Positions 1 through 5,237 of a DNA stretch of 5,237 nt are shown here, one piece after another. Origin of the DNA: Gammaproteobacteria bacterium UBA4475. Lineage in GTDB: Bacteria > Pseudomonadota > Gammaproteobacteria > Pseudomonadales > Azotimanducaceae. The notes below the pieces were generated by a model. The model was not told the origin of the DNA and made no database searches. It worked only from the letters and a program-made list of their open reading frames with translations. The stretch's first letter is position 1. Every line of letters starts with the position of its first letter. Position numbers and translations under genes: made by a program. The stretch lies in NCBI GenBank assembly GCA_002389265.1, contig DGOD01000361.1, forward strand, positions 1 to 5,237, written 5' to 3'.

Positions 1-830
1 TGCAGCGCACGCGGGCGTCCGTTGTCGCGCTTGCTTCGAATGGGCTTGGCACCGCGCGACTAATGCTGCTCTCTACCTCGAAGCGGTTTCCAAACGGGCT
101 AGCTAATGACACTGATCTTGTGGGGCGTCGCCTCATGCATCATCCGACAGGCATGGTAACTGGTCGGTTTTTAGACGAATTGGATGGTTGGGCTGGACCC
201 TTTGCGGTATCGATCTTATCGCAGCAGTTTTATGAGACTGATATCACCCGTGACTTTGTGCGCGGTTATCAGATGCAACTGCTCCGATCCGATGGGCCAG
301 TGGGTACGGCAGTCGGCGGCTATTTGCCGCGTGTTCCATGGGGTCAAGGCCATCACGCCCGGTTCCGTGACGTGTTCGGACATACAGCAAGCCTTACTGT
401 AACCACAGAGGACCTGCCGCGGATGGAAAACCGTGTTATTTTGTCGACACACCTGACAGACGGGGACGGTATACCTGCGCCAAAGACGATCTATAGCTTG
501 GACGATAATACCAAAAAGATGATTGCCCATGGCATTGACCGCGCGACAGAGGCGTTCAACGTTGCTGGAGCGGCTGATATCGCCACGCAATCACTGGTCG
601 CTGATGCGGGTTTTCATCTACTCGGAACGGCCTGTATGGGGTCTGATCAAGCTACCAGCGTAACCGATTTGAACAGCCGTACACATAGTGTTCCCAACCT
701 ATTAATTCTTGATGGTTCGGTATTTACAACGGCGGCGGCTTTAAACCCGACCTCGACGATTCAAGCACTGGCTCTTCGGGCAGCGGATGCGCTGACCCGC
801 GATCGCTCCAACATGCAGGTGGCATCATGA
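1..830 (+). CDS. GMC-family FAD-dependent oxidoreductase, C-terminal part (5' end outside window)
   Basis: The reading frame is open from base 3 to the TGA at 828-830 (275 visible residues), with no stop before the first internal ATG at 63, so the gene starts left of the window. GMC enzymes are usually about 500-560 residues, so roughly the N-terminal half, including the FAD-binding GxGxxG motif, is missing. Visible landmarks are the segment NGLGTARLMLLSTS followed by FPNGLAN, which corresponds to the second GMC signature region; GFHLLGTACMG, with the presumed catalytic His at codon 615-617; and LNPTSTIQALALRAAD, with the paired Asn at codon 744-746. This His/Asn pair in the C-terminal domain is the family active site for oxidising alcohol groups with FAD. 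The next gene overlaps by 4 bases and resembles the small subunit of two- or three-subunit GMC dehydrogenases, so this is probably the large catalytic subunit. Substrate and electron acceptor cannot be read from this part. Family assignment is firm; the subunit role is inference. Confidence 0.9.
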   Translation, partial: QRTRASVVALASNGLGTARLMLLSTSKRFPNGLANDTDLVGRRLMHHPTGMVTGRFLDELDGWAGPFAVSILSQQFYETDITRDFVRGYQMQLLRSDGPVGTAVGGYLPRVPWGQGHHARFRDVFGHTASLTVTTEDLPRMENRVILSTHLTDGDGIPAPKTIYSLDDNTKKMIAHGIDRATEAFNVAGAADIATQSLVADAGFHLLGTACMGSDQATSVTDLNSRTHSVPNLLILDGSVFTTAAALNPTSTIQALALRAADALTRDRSNMQVAS

Positions 831-1240
831 GCGCCCTCCTTAATACTCTGATCCCGGGAGATGCGGATTTCCCAACGCCTGGAGCAGTTGGGCTACATGA
901 TGCACTTGTTATGCATGTTCGCTTTGCAGAGCCATATTCACAAGTCACATCGCTACTTCCAAAAGGTTTTGCGTTGCTGTCGCAAGAAGAAAGATCCAAG
1001 GTGCTTATTCAAATCGAACAAAAGCATCCATCGATTTTTAACAGATTAATTGTTGGGGTTTATAGCCTTTATTATACGAATCCAAAGGTCGCTATCATTA
1101 TCCAAAGATTAACAGGCCATACTGCTCATCCACCACAACCCGCAGGCCACCAAGTAGCGCCTTTTGACCCTAAATTTCTCTCTATCCCTGCAGCTCGTTC
1201 CCAGCTCTATCGTTCAACACCGGAGACTGACAATGCCTGA
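827..1240 (+). CDS. Small protein resembling gluconate 2-dehydrogenase subunit 3 family; probable partner of upstream GMC enzyme
   Basis: This is a 137-residue protein. The start ATG at 827 overlaps the upstream TGA (ATGA), with a weak AGGTGG at 817-822, which suggests translational coupling. Family-like features are LIPGDADFPTPGA at residues 8-20, the helical segment LLSQEERSKVLIQIEQ (50-65), Y79 to P86 (YSLYYTNP), the Pro/Gly-rich stretch 101-107 and a final R124. This layout matches my knowledge of the gluconate 2-dehydrogenase subunit 3 family, whose members are small subunits of membrane-linked sugar or alcohol dehydrogenases and often carry a Tat leader. Here the protein begins almost directly at the LIPGD block, with no twin-arginine motif and no hydrophobic leader. 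It could be cytoplasmic or be carried across the membrane by its partner. Part of the gene is clearly AT-richer than its neighbours (38% GC by hand count over 961-1140). The coding call is strong; the family assignment is moderate. Confidence 0.72.
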   Translation: MSALLNTLIPGDADFPTPGAVGLHDALVMHVRFAEPYSQVTSLLPKGFALLSQEERSKVLIQIEQKHPSIFNRLIVGVYSLYYTNPKVAIIIQRLTGHTAHPPQPAGHQVAPFDPKFLSIPAARSQLYRSTPETDNA

Positions 1241-1991
1241 ACTCAACCGCCATCGTGGCAAATCCGTTCTTGTCACAGGCTCGGCCAGTGGAATCGGTCA
1301 AGGGATTGTTCAGCGGTTTCTTGCTGAAGGCGCACAGGTTGCGGGATTTGACTTAAATGCAACAAAAACTGATGGCGCGCTCTCTATCACCGGTGACGCA
1401 ACAGATGAGGCTGAGGTGCAAGCGGTGGTGGACAAAGTCGTTAGAGAGCAGGGTGGCCTAGATGTGATGGTTTGCAATGCAGGCGTTATCGCGGTGCAGC
1501 CAGTCGTCGATATGGACTTTACCGAGTGGAGGCGGGTGGTGGACATAAATGTAAACTCAGTCTTTCTTGGCAGCCGCGCTGCGGCGCGTGTTATGATTTC
1601 TCAAGGCCGTGGTGGGGTGATTGTCAACGCGTCGAGCGGTGCAGGACGGCGTGGTGTACCGAACCTGTCGCACTACTGTGCGTCTAAGGCGGCGATCCTC
1701 ATGCTGACACAGTCGCTTGCAATTGAGCTAGCACCTCATAAAATCCGTGCCAACTGTTATGTCCCTGGCCATATTGAAACCCCATTCTGGGGCGGCATCG
1801 CTGAAGGATTTGCCAAGATTACCGGCCAGACGCCAGAAGCCGTAATCGCAGGTTTTCAGCAGACTGTTCCTTGGGGCCGTTTTGGTACGGCTGGTGATGT
1901 GGCTGCTGCTGTGTCTTGGCTTGCCTCATCTGATGCAGAATATGTCAGTGGGCAGGCCATCGCTATGAACGGTGCAGAATTCCCTTTTTAA
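1233..1991 (+). CDS. Classical short-chain dehydrogenase/reductase (SDR), NAD(H)-type
   Basis: This is a 252-residue cytosolic Rossmann-fold oxidoreductase, the usual length for a classical SDR. The cofactor motif TGSASGIG lies at residues 15-22. The acidic D40 at the end of the second beta strand favours NAD(H) over NADP(H). The NAG motif is at 82-84 and the structural Asn at N106. The catalytic set is S135 (in NASSGAG), Y148 and K152 (YCASK), followed by PGHIETP after the active site. The ATG at 1233 was chosen because a GGAG at 1222-1225 lies 7 bases upstream and the protein then starts just before the first strand; an in-frame TTG at 1164 would add 23 residues unlike the family. The gene overlaps the previous one by 8 bases and ends 10 bases before the next. 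In context it probably interconverts an alcohol and a ketone in the same pathway as the GMC enzymes. Substrate specificity is not readable from an SDR sequence. Confidence 0.93.
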   Translation: MPELNRHRGKSVLVTGSASGIGQGIVQRFLAEGAQVAGFDLNATKTDGALSITGDATDEAEVQAVVDKVVREQGGLDVMVCNAGVIAVQPVVDMDFTEWRRVVDINVNSVFLGSRAAARVMISQGRGGVIVNASSGAGRRGVPNLSHYCASKAAILMLTQSLAIELAPHKIRANCYVPGHIETPFWGGIAEGFAKITGQTPEAVIAGFQQTVPWGRFGTAGDVAAAVSWLASSDAEYVSGQAIAMNGAEFPF

Positions 1992-1998
1992 AGGAGGT
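1991..1998 (+). promoter_or_regulatory. Strong Shine-Dalgarno that sets a GTG start
   Basis: AAGGAGGT is a near-perfect complement to the 3' end of 16S rRNA. It begins on the last base of the SDR stop codon, and the GTG at 2002 follows shortly after (4 bases after the last G of AAGGAGG, a rather short spacer). It supports GTG at 2002 over the in-frame ATG at 1972, which lies inside the SDR gene and upstream of this site. Confidence 0.75.
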
Positions 1999-2001
1999 CG
2001 T

Positions 2002-3621
2002 GTGGATCAATTCGATTATATAATCGTTGGTGCTGGGTCTGCGGGCTGTGTGCTTGCCAACAGGCTGACTGAAGACCCTAACAACACGGTTCTATTGGTT
2101 GAGGCTGGCGGCAAAGACCGCAACCCACTCTTCTCTATTCCGCTTTTGGCGGGTGTTGCATATTGGAACAAACGTTCGAATTGGAATTACATGACTACTC
2201 CACAAGTCCATTTAGATGGACGGCAAATCAAATGGCCACGTGGAAAAATCCTTGGCGGATCTTCGACCATCAACGGCATGATGTATATGCGCGGCAATGC
2301 AGCCGATTATGACAAATGGTGCCAAACTGGTTTGACTGGTTGGGCGTACGATGACGTGTTACCATATTTTCGCAGGTCAGAGTGCGCCCCTGAACGCGTC
2401 GATGACTTTTTTCATGGCAACGATGGCCCACTTCGGGTCAAAAAAGCAAGCGGCAAAAACCCGCTCTACGCCGATTTTCTTGCATCTGGCGCAGCGTGGG
2501 GGGCTCAGCCTAATGATGATTTCAATGGTGCCGTTCAAGAGGGCCTAGGGTTCTACGATTTCAACACCCGGGAAGGGCGGCGCGAGAGTAGCGCCACCGC
2601 CTTTTTGCGCCCCGCATTAACGAGAAGAAACTTGAGGGTCATGACGAAGACCAAGGTTAACCTTGTACGCATAAAAGATGATCGCGCTACAGGCCTTAGC
2701 TTACGACGGGCAGGTCAAAATATCGAGGTAGGGGCGCGGCGCGAAGTTATCCTGTCGGCAGGTGTGATCAATTCGCCGCAGCTTTTGATGCTATCAGGCA
2801 TCGGTGCTGGCGCTGAGCTTACTAAACATGGGATTGAGGTGATCAAAGACATACCGAATGTTGGGCGAAACCTCCAAGACCATTTGGGTGTTTACTTGAC
2901 CTATTCATGCAGGGACCCCGTGTCGCTCTATCGTCTTTTTCGACCTGATCGCGCTGCTATCGCCTTCGCTCGCGCCTATTTATTTGGAACAGGTCCAGCA
3001 AGTGCAGTGCCTCTAGAGGCGGGCGGATTCCTCAAGACACGAAAGGATTTAGATATTCCTGATATCCATATTACATTCGTTCCGGGTTTGAACCTTGAAA
3101 CCTCCCGCCAAGGGCAGGGCCAACATGGTTATTTGATCAATTTTTATCCTCTGCGGCCAGAAAGTCGAGGGAGCATTACGCTCGCATCTAGTGATCCTGA
3201 CGCTGCACCTCTTATTGACCCGAACTACCTTTCTGCGGAAGCAGATAGGCGCTGTATGCGTGACGGAACGCGGCTGGCACGTCAGATTGGAGAAACCGTT
3301 CCACTCGTCCAGCGTAAGGCAAAAGACATATCTCCTAATCTTGATGATCTCGCCAATGACTCCAGTATTGACGCCTGGGTTCAGGCGGGGGCCAACACAA
3401 TCTTTCACCCTGTTGGGACTTGTCGCATGGGTGCAGATATATTATCGGTCGTCGACGCTGAATTGAAGGTGCGTGGGATCAAGGCGCTGCGTGTCGTGGA
3501 CGCCTCCATCATGCCGAGCATAGTCGGTGGCAATACCAGCGCGCCTACTATGATGATCGCCGAAAAGGCAGCTGATATGATCCTCGGTCGCGCGGCGCTC
3601 AAGAAAGCCGCCGCTATATGA
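2002..3621 (+). CDS. GMC-family FAD-dependent alcohol/choline dehydrogenase-like oxidoreductase
   Basis: This is a complete 539-residue flavoprotein, normal length for the family. The N-terminal FAD-binding motif GAGSAG is at residues 10-15, with E34 at the end of the second strand for the adenine ribose. GMC signature 1 starts around residue 81 (GKILGGSSTING). Signature 2 is at 254-268 (GVINSPQLLMLSGIG), followed by the conserved block NVGRNLQDH. The C-terminal active site shows H469 (FHPVGTCRMG) and N511 (GGNTSAPT), the expected His/Asn pair that removes the alcohol proton while hydride passes to FAD. The GTG start at 2002 fits both the strong Shine-Dalgarno and the usual position of the FAD motif. 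There is no signal peptide, so it is probably cytoplasmic or peripherally membrane-associated. It belongs to the single-chain choline/alcohol dehydrogenase type, unlike the GMC enzyme at the window's left edge. Calling it choline dehydrogenase would go too far: no betaine aldehyde dehydrogenase or choline regulator is nearby, and the family oxidises many alcohols. Confidence 0.93.
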   Translation: MDQFDYIIVGAGSAGCVLANRLTEDPNNTVLLVEAGGKDRNPLFSIPLLAGVAYWNKRSNWNYMTTPQVHLDGRQIKWPRGKILGGSSTINGMMYMRGNAADYDKWCQTGLTGWAYDDVLPYFRRSECAPERVDDFFHGNDGPLRVKKASGKNPLYADFLASGAAWGAQPNDDFNGAVQEGLGFYDFNTREGRRESSATAFLRPALTRRNLRVMTKTKVNLVRIKDDRATGLSLRRAGQNIEVGARREVILSAGVINSPQLLMLSGIGAGAELTKHGIEVIKDIPNVGRNLQDHLGVYLTYSCRDPVSLYRLFRPDRAAIAFARAYLFGTGPASAVPLEAGGFLKTRKDLDIPDIHITFVPGLNLETSRQGQGQHGYLINFYPLRPESRGSITLASSDPDAAPLIDPNYLSAEADRRCMRDGTRLARQIGETVPLVQRKAKDISPNLDDLANDSSIDAWVQAGANTIFHPVGTCRMGADILSVVDAELKVRGIKALRVVDASIMPSIVGGNTSAPTMMIAEKAADMILGRAALKKAAAI

Positions 3622-3640
3622 TGCACGGAACCGCAATAAA

Positions 3641-3648
3641 GGAAGGAG
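3641..3648 (+). promoter_or_regulatory. Shine-Dalgarno of the crotonase-like gene
   Basis: GGAAGGAG lies 7 bases before the ATG at 3656, an ideal spacing. It sits in the 34-base gap after the GMC gene, the longest gap within the cluster. That gap shows no hairpin or T tract, so transcription probably reads through. Confidence 0.7.
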
Positions 3649-3655
3649 CAGTCCA

Positions 3656-4438
3656 ATGACTATTGAATTTGCTGAAAGTGGCCTTCGCTTGGAATGTGGC
3701 TCAGTTGCTCAGCTTACTTTAAATCGACCGGCGCGGCGCAACGCAATGACTGCTGCAATGTGGGCGGCCGTTCCAGAAATCTGCGATATTCTGACATCGG
3801 ACGGTACAAAGGCATTGATTGTCAATGGCACCGGTGATGAGGCGTTTAGCGCGGGCGCTGACATCTCAGAATTTGAGGCGGTTTATGGAACGCCGGAGGC
3901 GACTGCGGCTTACAACAGAAACGTTCGTGCCGCACAGGCTAGACTACGGGATATACCCTTACCCACAATCGCTGAAATAAGCGGAGTCTGCTATGGTGGA
4001 GGCTGTGGGTTGGCGCTGGCATGTGATTTCCGCATTGCTGATCTTGGTGCGTCATTTGCGATCACGCCAGCACGGCTTGGCCTTGCCTATAGTCCAGCTG
4101 ACACTTGGCAACTAATTGAAAAAGTAGGAATTTCTCGCGCTAAAGACCTCCTGATGACAGGGCGCTCGGTCAACGCAGAGGAGGCGCTGGCCATCGGCTT
4201 GATCGACCGGCTGGAGGAGGATGTTGCTGTGGCTTCTACTGCGCTGGGTGACCATTTCGCTGGCCTTGCCCCCGCGGCGCTGAAAGCTATTAAGGCGATC
4301 ACTAACGGGTTGAGCGAGCTCTCAAATCGGCCTGATTTGCAAGCCGCCTTTGAAGGCACTTTTTCTGGTGCGGAGTTTCGGGAAGGCTTTCGTGCTTTCC
4401 TTGAAAAGCGCGCCCCAGATTTTGGTGGTGAAAGATGA
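3656..4438 (+). CDS. Crotonase-fold protein (enoyl-CoA hydratase/isomerase family) lacking the canonical catalytic glutamates
   Basis: This is a 260-residue protein of typical crotonase length. The fold is shown by NRPARRNAM (residues 23-31), the first oxyanion-hole segment FSAGADISEFE (64-74), the second oxyanion-hole segment YGGGCGLALACD (113-124) and the C-terminal FLEKRAPDF. The family binds acyl-CoA thioesters and stabilises an enolate in the cytosol. In true enoyl-CoA hydratases the second segment reads GGGCE and is followed by a PE pair; here the first Glu position is G118. The second aligns with P138 in TPARLG, so both acid/base glutamates are absent. Y145, a few residues on, sits where the decarboxylase YgfG/ScpB has its active-site Tyr in a remembered gapless alignment (F..TP..LG..Y), which is only suggestive. 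Hydration is therefore doubtful; isomerase, decarboxylase, hydrolase or a non-standard lyase are open. The upstream gap is 34 bases, and the next gene overlaps by 4 bases. Family assignment is certain; the reaction is unknown. Confidence 0.92.
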   Translation: MTIEFAESGLRLECGSVAQLTLNRPARRNAMTAAMWAAVPEICDILTSDGTKALIVNGTGDEAFSAGADISEFEAVYGTPEATAAYNRNVRAAQARLRDIPLPTIAEISGVCYGGGCGLALACDFRIADLGASFAITPARLGLAYSPADTWQLIEKVGISRAKDLLMTGRSVNAEEALAIGLIDRLEEDVAVASTALGDHFAGLAPAALKAIKAITNGLSELSNRPDLQAAFEGTFSGAEFREGFRAFLEKRAPDFGGER

Positions 4439-5019
4439 CGGCAATAGATATTATTGAGCGAGCAGGGTTAGCAGCAGCTGAAGCCACTGATCCAGAGTGC
4501 GCGTTGCGGGCGCTTCTGACCCCACTTCACACTGAACTCGGTCGACGGGACGGCGCATTCGATCTGCCCAATGGCGTTTCGCAATTTTTTGTCGCTGGAG
4601 CTTTTATCGTCACACCAAAAGCGGGATGGCACATGTTAGTCGGTAACATCGGGTTCCCTCCTGAGCAACATCGCCTGATGATCCCTATTGATGGCGGGCA
4701 TCCGGGTCGGGTCCGCTCCAGTGGATTACCATTGCATTTGCCCGATACTGAGGCAGAACCGGGGAGTTTCAAGCAATATCTTAAGACTGCTCGGATGGGC
4801 TCCGCCATCTATGCACCTATGATCTGGCAGGGGCAATTCGTAGGGCAGATCGTGCTGGCTGGAAGAGCGCGCGGTACGCTAAGCTTAGCTGATTTTTCCA
4901 TTATGCGGGCGGCTGCTCCTTTAGCTGCCGCAACCTGGATGGCCCAGGACGGAGGTGGTTGGATGGCGACCAACTATCCCCCTGATGATGCTTTTCGTGT
5001 GACCCCAGATGGACTTTAG
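4435..5019 (+). CDS. Stand-alone GAF-like domain protein
   Basis: This is a 194-residue protein whose ATG overlaps the crotonase stop (ATGA), with a weak purine-rich GGTGGTG at 4424-4430 upstream. It has an N-terminal helical stretch (about residues 3-37), then beta-rich segments (FFVAGAFIVTP 51-61, WHMLVGNIGFP 65-75). The typical GAF C-terminal part follows: residues 122-143, from GSAIYAPM through the WQGQFVG turn to VLAG, and LADFSIMRAAAPLAA (151-165), which looks like the closing helix. GAF domains bind small molecules such as cyclic nucleotides, tetrapyrroles or aromatic ligands, or act as dimerisation modules. No kinase, cyclase, DNA-binding or other output domain is visible, and there is no signal peptide or membrane segment. 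It is not a free methionine-R-sulfoxide reductase (a GAF enzyme that needs several cysteines), because the only Cys is C22. It could sense a pathway metabolite or be an accessory or previously unassigned enzyme subunit. The coding call is strong; the GAF assignment is good but made by eye. Confidence 0.8.
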   Translation: MTAIDIIERAGLAAAEATDPECALRALLTPLHTELGRRDGAFDLPNGVSQFFVAGAFIVTPKAGWHMLVGNIGFPPEQHRLMIPIDGGHPGRVRSSGLPLHLPDTEAEPGSFKQYLKTARMGSAIYAPMIWQGQFVGQIVLAGRARGTLSLADFSIMRAAAPLAAATWMAQDGGGWMATNYPPDDAFRVTPDGL

Positions 5020-5079
5020 GAACTAACCATTAAAACTAGTATGGCCGTTTACTAAACTTGGGCACTATCAGACTAAACT

Positions 5080-5105
5080 AGTTGAGACCGGCAAGTCGAC
5101 TTTTT
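5080..5105 (+). terminator. Weak candidate Rho-independent terminator
   Basis: AGTTGA (5080-5085) can pair with TCGACT (5096-5101), six pairs including one G-U, around a 10-base loop. It is followed directly by TTTT, giving a run of five T at 5101-5105. It lies 60 bases after the last stop codon, where the operon transcript should end. The stem is short and not GC-rich, so it may be inefficient or a coincidence. Confidence 0.3.
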
Positions 5106-5116
5106 AGCCTTGTCTA

Positions 5117-5146
5117 TTGACCAAACACTCCTCATTTCTCTACTTT
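5117..5146 (+). promoter_or_regulatory. Weak candidate sigma-70-type promoter
   Basis: TTGACC at 5117-5122 matches the -35 consensus at five of six positions. TACTTT at 5141-5146, 18 bases further on, is a poor -10 (three of six). A start near 5153 would put the 14-base inverted repeat at 5160-5173 just downstream, a usual place for a repressor site. It would serve a gene to the right of the window. The call rests on consensus matching only. Confidence 0.2.
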
Positions 5147-5159
5147 AAAACCAGCCCTG

Positions 5160-5173
5160 AAGTCATCTGACTT
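5160..5173. promoter_or_regulatory. Perfect inverted repeat, candidate operator
   Basis: AAGTCA-TC-TGACTT has two perfectly complementary 6-base arms around a 2-base centre, the form expected for a site bound by a dimeric regulator. The loop is too short for a stable RNA hairpin, which favours a DNA site. The half-site sequence TCTGAC recurs at 5199-5204. No regulator gene is in the window, so the binding protein is unknown. Confidence 0.35.
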
Positions 5174-5237
5174 GCAATATGATGCGAGTTTCAATCAGTC
5201 TGACGGTACCTCTGCCAGCAGTCTGATGCGAGCTCTC

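Larger units (their letters stand above)
5020..5237. other. Intergenic region after the gene cluster
   Basis: No convincing coding sequence is visible on either strand. The first half is AT-rich and holds short palindromes (GTTTACTAAAC at 5047-5057, AACTAGTT at 5076-5083) and the 8-base direct repeat ACTAAACT at 5051-5058 and 5072-5079, 21 bases apart. The second half holds a 14-base inverted repeat and repeated TCTGAY and TGATGCGAG words. The region looks like the end of one transcription unit and possibly the control region of the next, but each signal is weak taken alone. Confidence 0.5.

Noticed and set aside
216..590. 124-residue open frame on the minus strand
   Set aside because: It lies opposite the first GMC gene, has no family features and no plausible translation start context.
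1164..1232. N-terminal extension of the SDR from an in-frame TTG
   Set aside because: It lies fully inside the previous gene, lacks a clear ribosome binding site and adds 23 residues not expected before an SDR cofactor motif. The ATG at 1233 has GGAG at a good distance.
1972..2001. Upstream ATG for the second GMC gene
   Set aside because: It lies inside the SDR gene and upstream of the strong AAGGAGGT site. The GTG at 2002 places the FAD motif at its usual distance from the start.
3049..3408. 119-residue open frame on the minus strand
   Set aside because: It lies entirely opposite the well-conserved C-terminal part of the GMC gene, shows no recognisable motif, and is a shadow of that gene's codon pattern.
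2002..3621. Naming the second GMC gene betA (choline dehydrogenase)
   Set aside because: The motifs are shared by the whole alcohol dehydrogenase branch of the GMC family, and no glycine betaine genes are nearby.
5179..5226. 15-codon open frame starting with two ATG codons, possible leader peptide
   Set aside because: There is no Shine-Dalgarno before it and no run of regulatory codons or attenuator hairpin after it within the window.
1..5237. CRISPR array, tRNA or rRNA gene, insertion sequence or phage gene
   Set aside because: I saw no regularly spaced long repeats, cloverleaf-like sequence, transposase or integrase motifs or terminal inverted repeats on either strand.

Overview
The window carries a compact run of six genes, all on the + strand, followed by about 220 bases without a convincing gene. 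Protein style (alanine-rich SDR, crotonase and GAF proteins), good AGGAGG-type ribosome binding sites, ATGA-type gene overlaps and moderate GC suggest a proteobacterium, most likely an alphaproteobacterium. No taxonomic marker is present, so this is inference.

Layout: (1) 1-830, the C-terminal half of a GMC-family flavoprotein oxidoreductase cut by the window edge; (2) 827-1240, a small protein resembling the gluconate 2-dehydrogenase subunit 3 family, overlapping gene 1 by 4 bases; (3) 1233-1991, a classical NAD-type short-chain dehydrogenase/reductase (SDR), overlapping gene 2 by 8 bases; (4) 2002-3621, a complete second GMC oxidoreductase of the choline/alcohol dehydrogenase type, with a GTG start behind a strong Shine-Dalgarno; (5) 3656-4438, a crotonase-fold (enoyl-CoA hydratase/isomerase family) protein without the two usual hydratase glutamates; (6) 4435-5019, a stand-alone GAF-like domain protein overlapping gene 5 by 4 bases. 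The AT-richer tail, 5020-5237, holds a weak terminator-like hairpin, a weak promoter-like pair of hexamers and a perfect 14-base inverted repeat that could be an operator for a gene to the right.

How the genes may work together (inference): the tight spacing indicates one catabolic transcription unit. Two flavin-dependent and one nicotinamide-dependent oxidoreductase would oxidise alcohol groups, and possibly aldehyde intermediates, of one carbon source. The crotonase-like enzyme would act on a CoA-linked intermediate, and the GAF protein might sense a small molecule or serve the enzymes as an accessory. No CoA ligase, thiolase, transporter or dedicated regulator is visible, so the substrate cannot be named. 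The most unusual points are the atypical crotonase active site, the GAF-only protein coupled to it, and two dissimilar GMC enzymes in one operon, one with a leaderless small-subunit partner.
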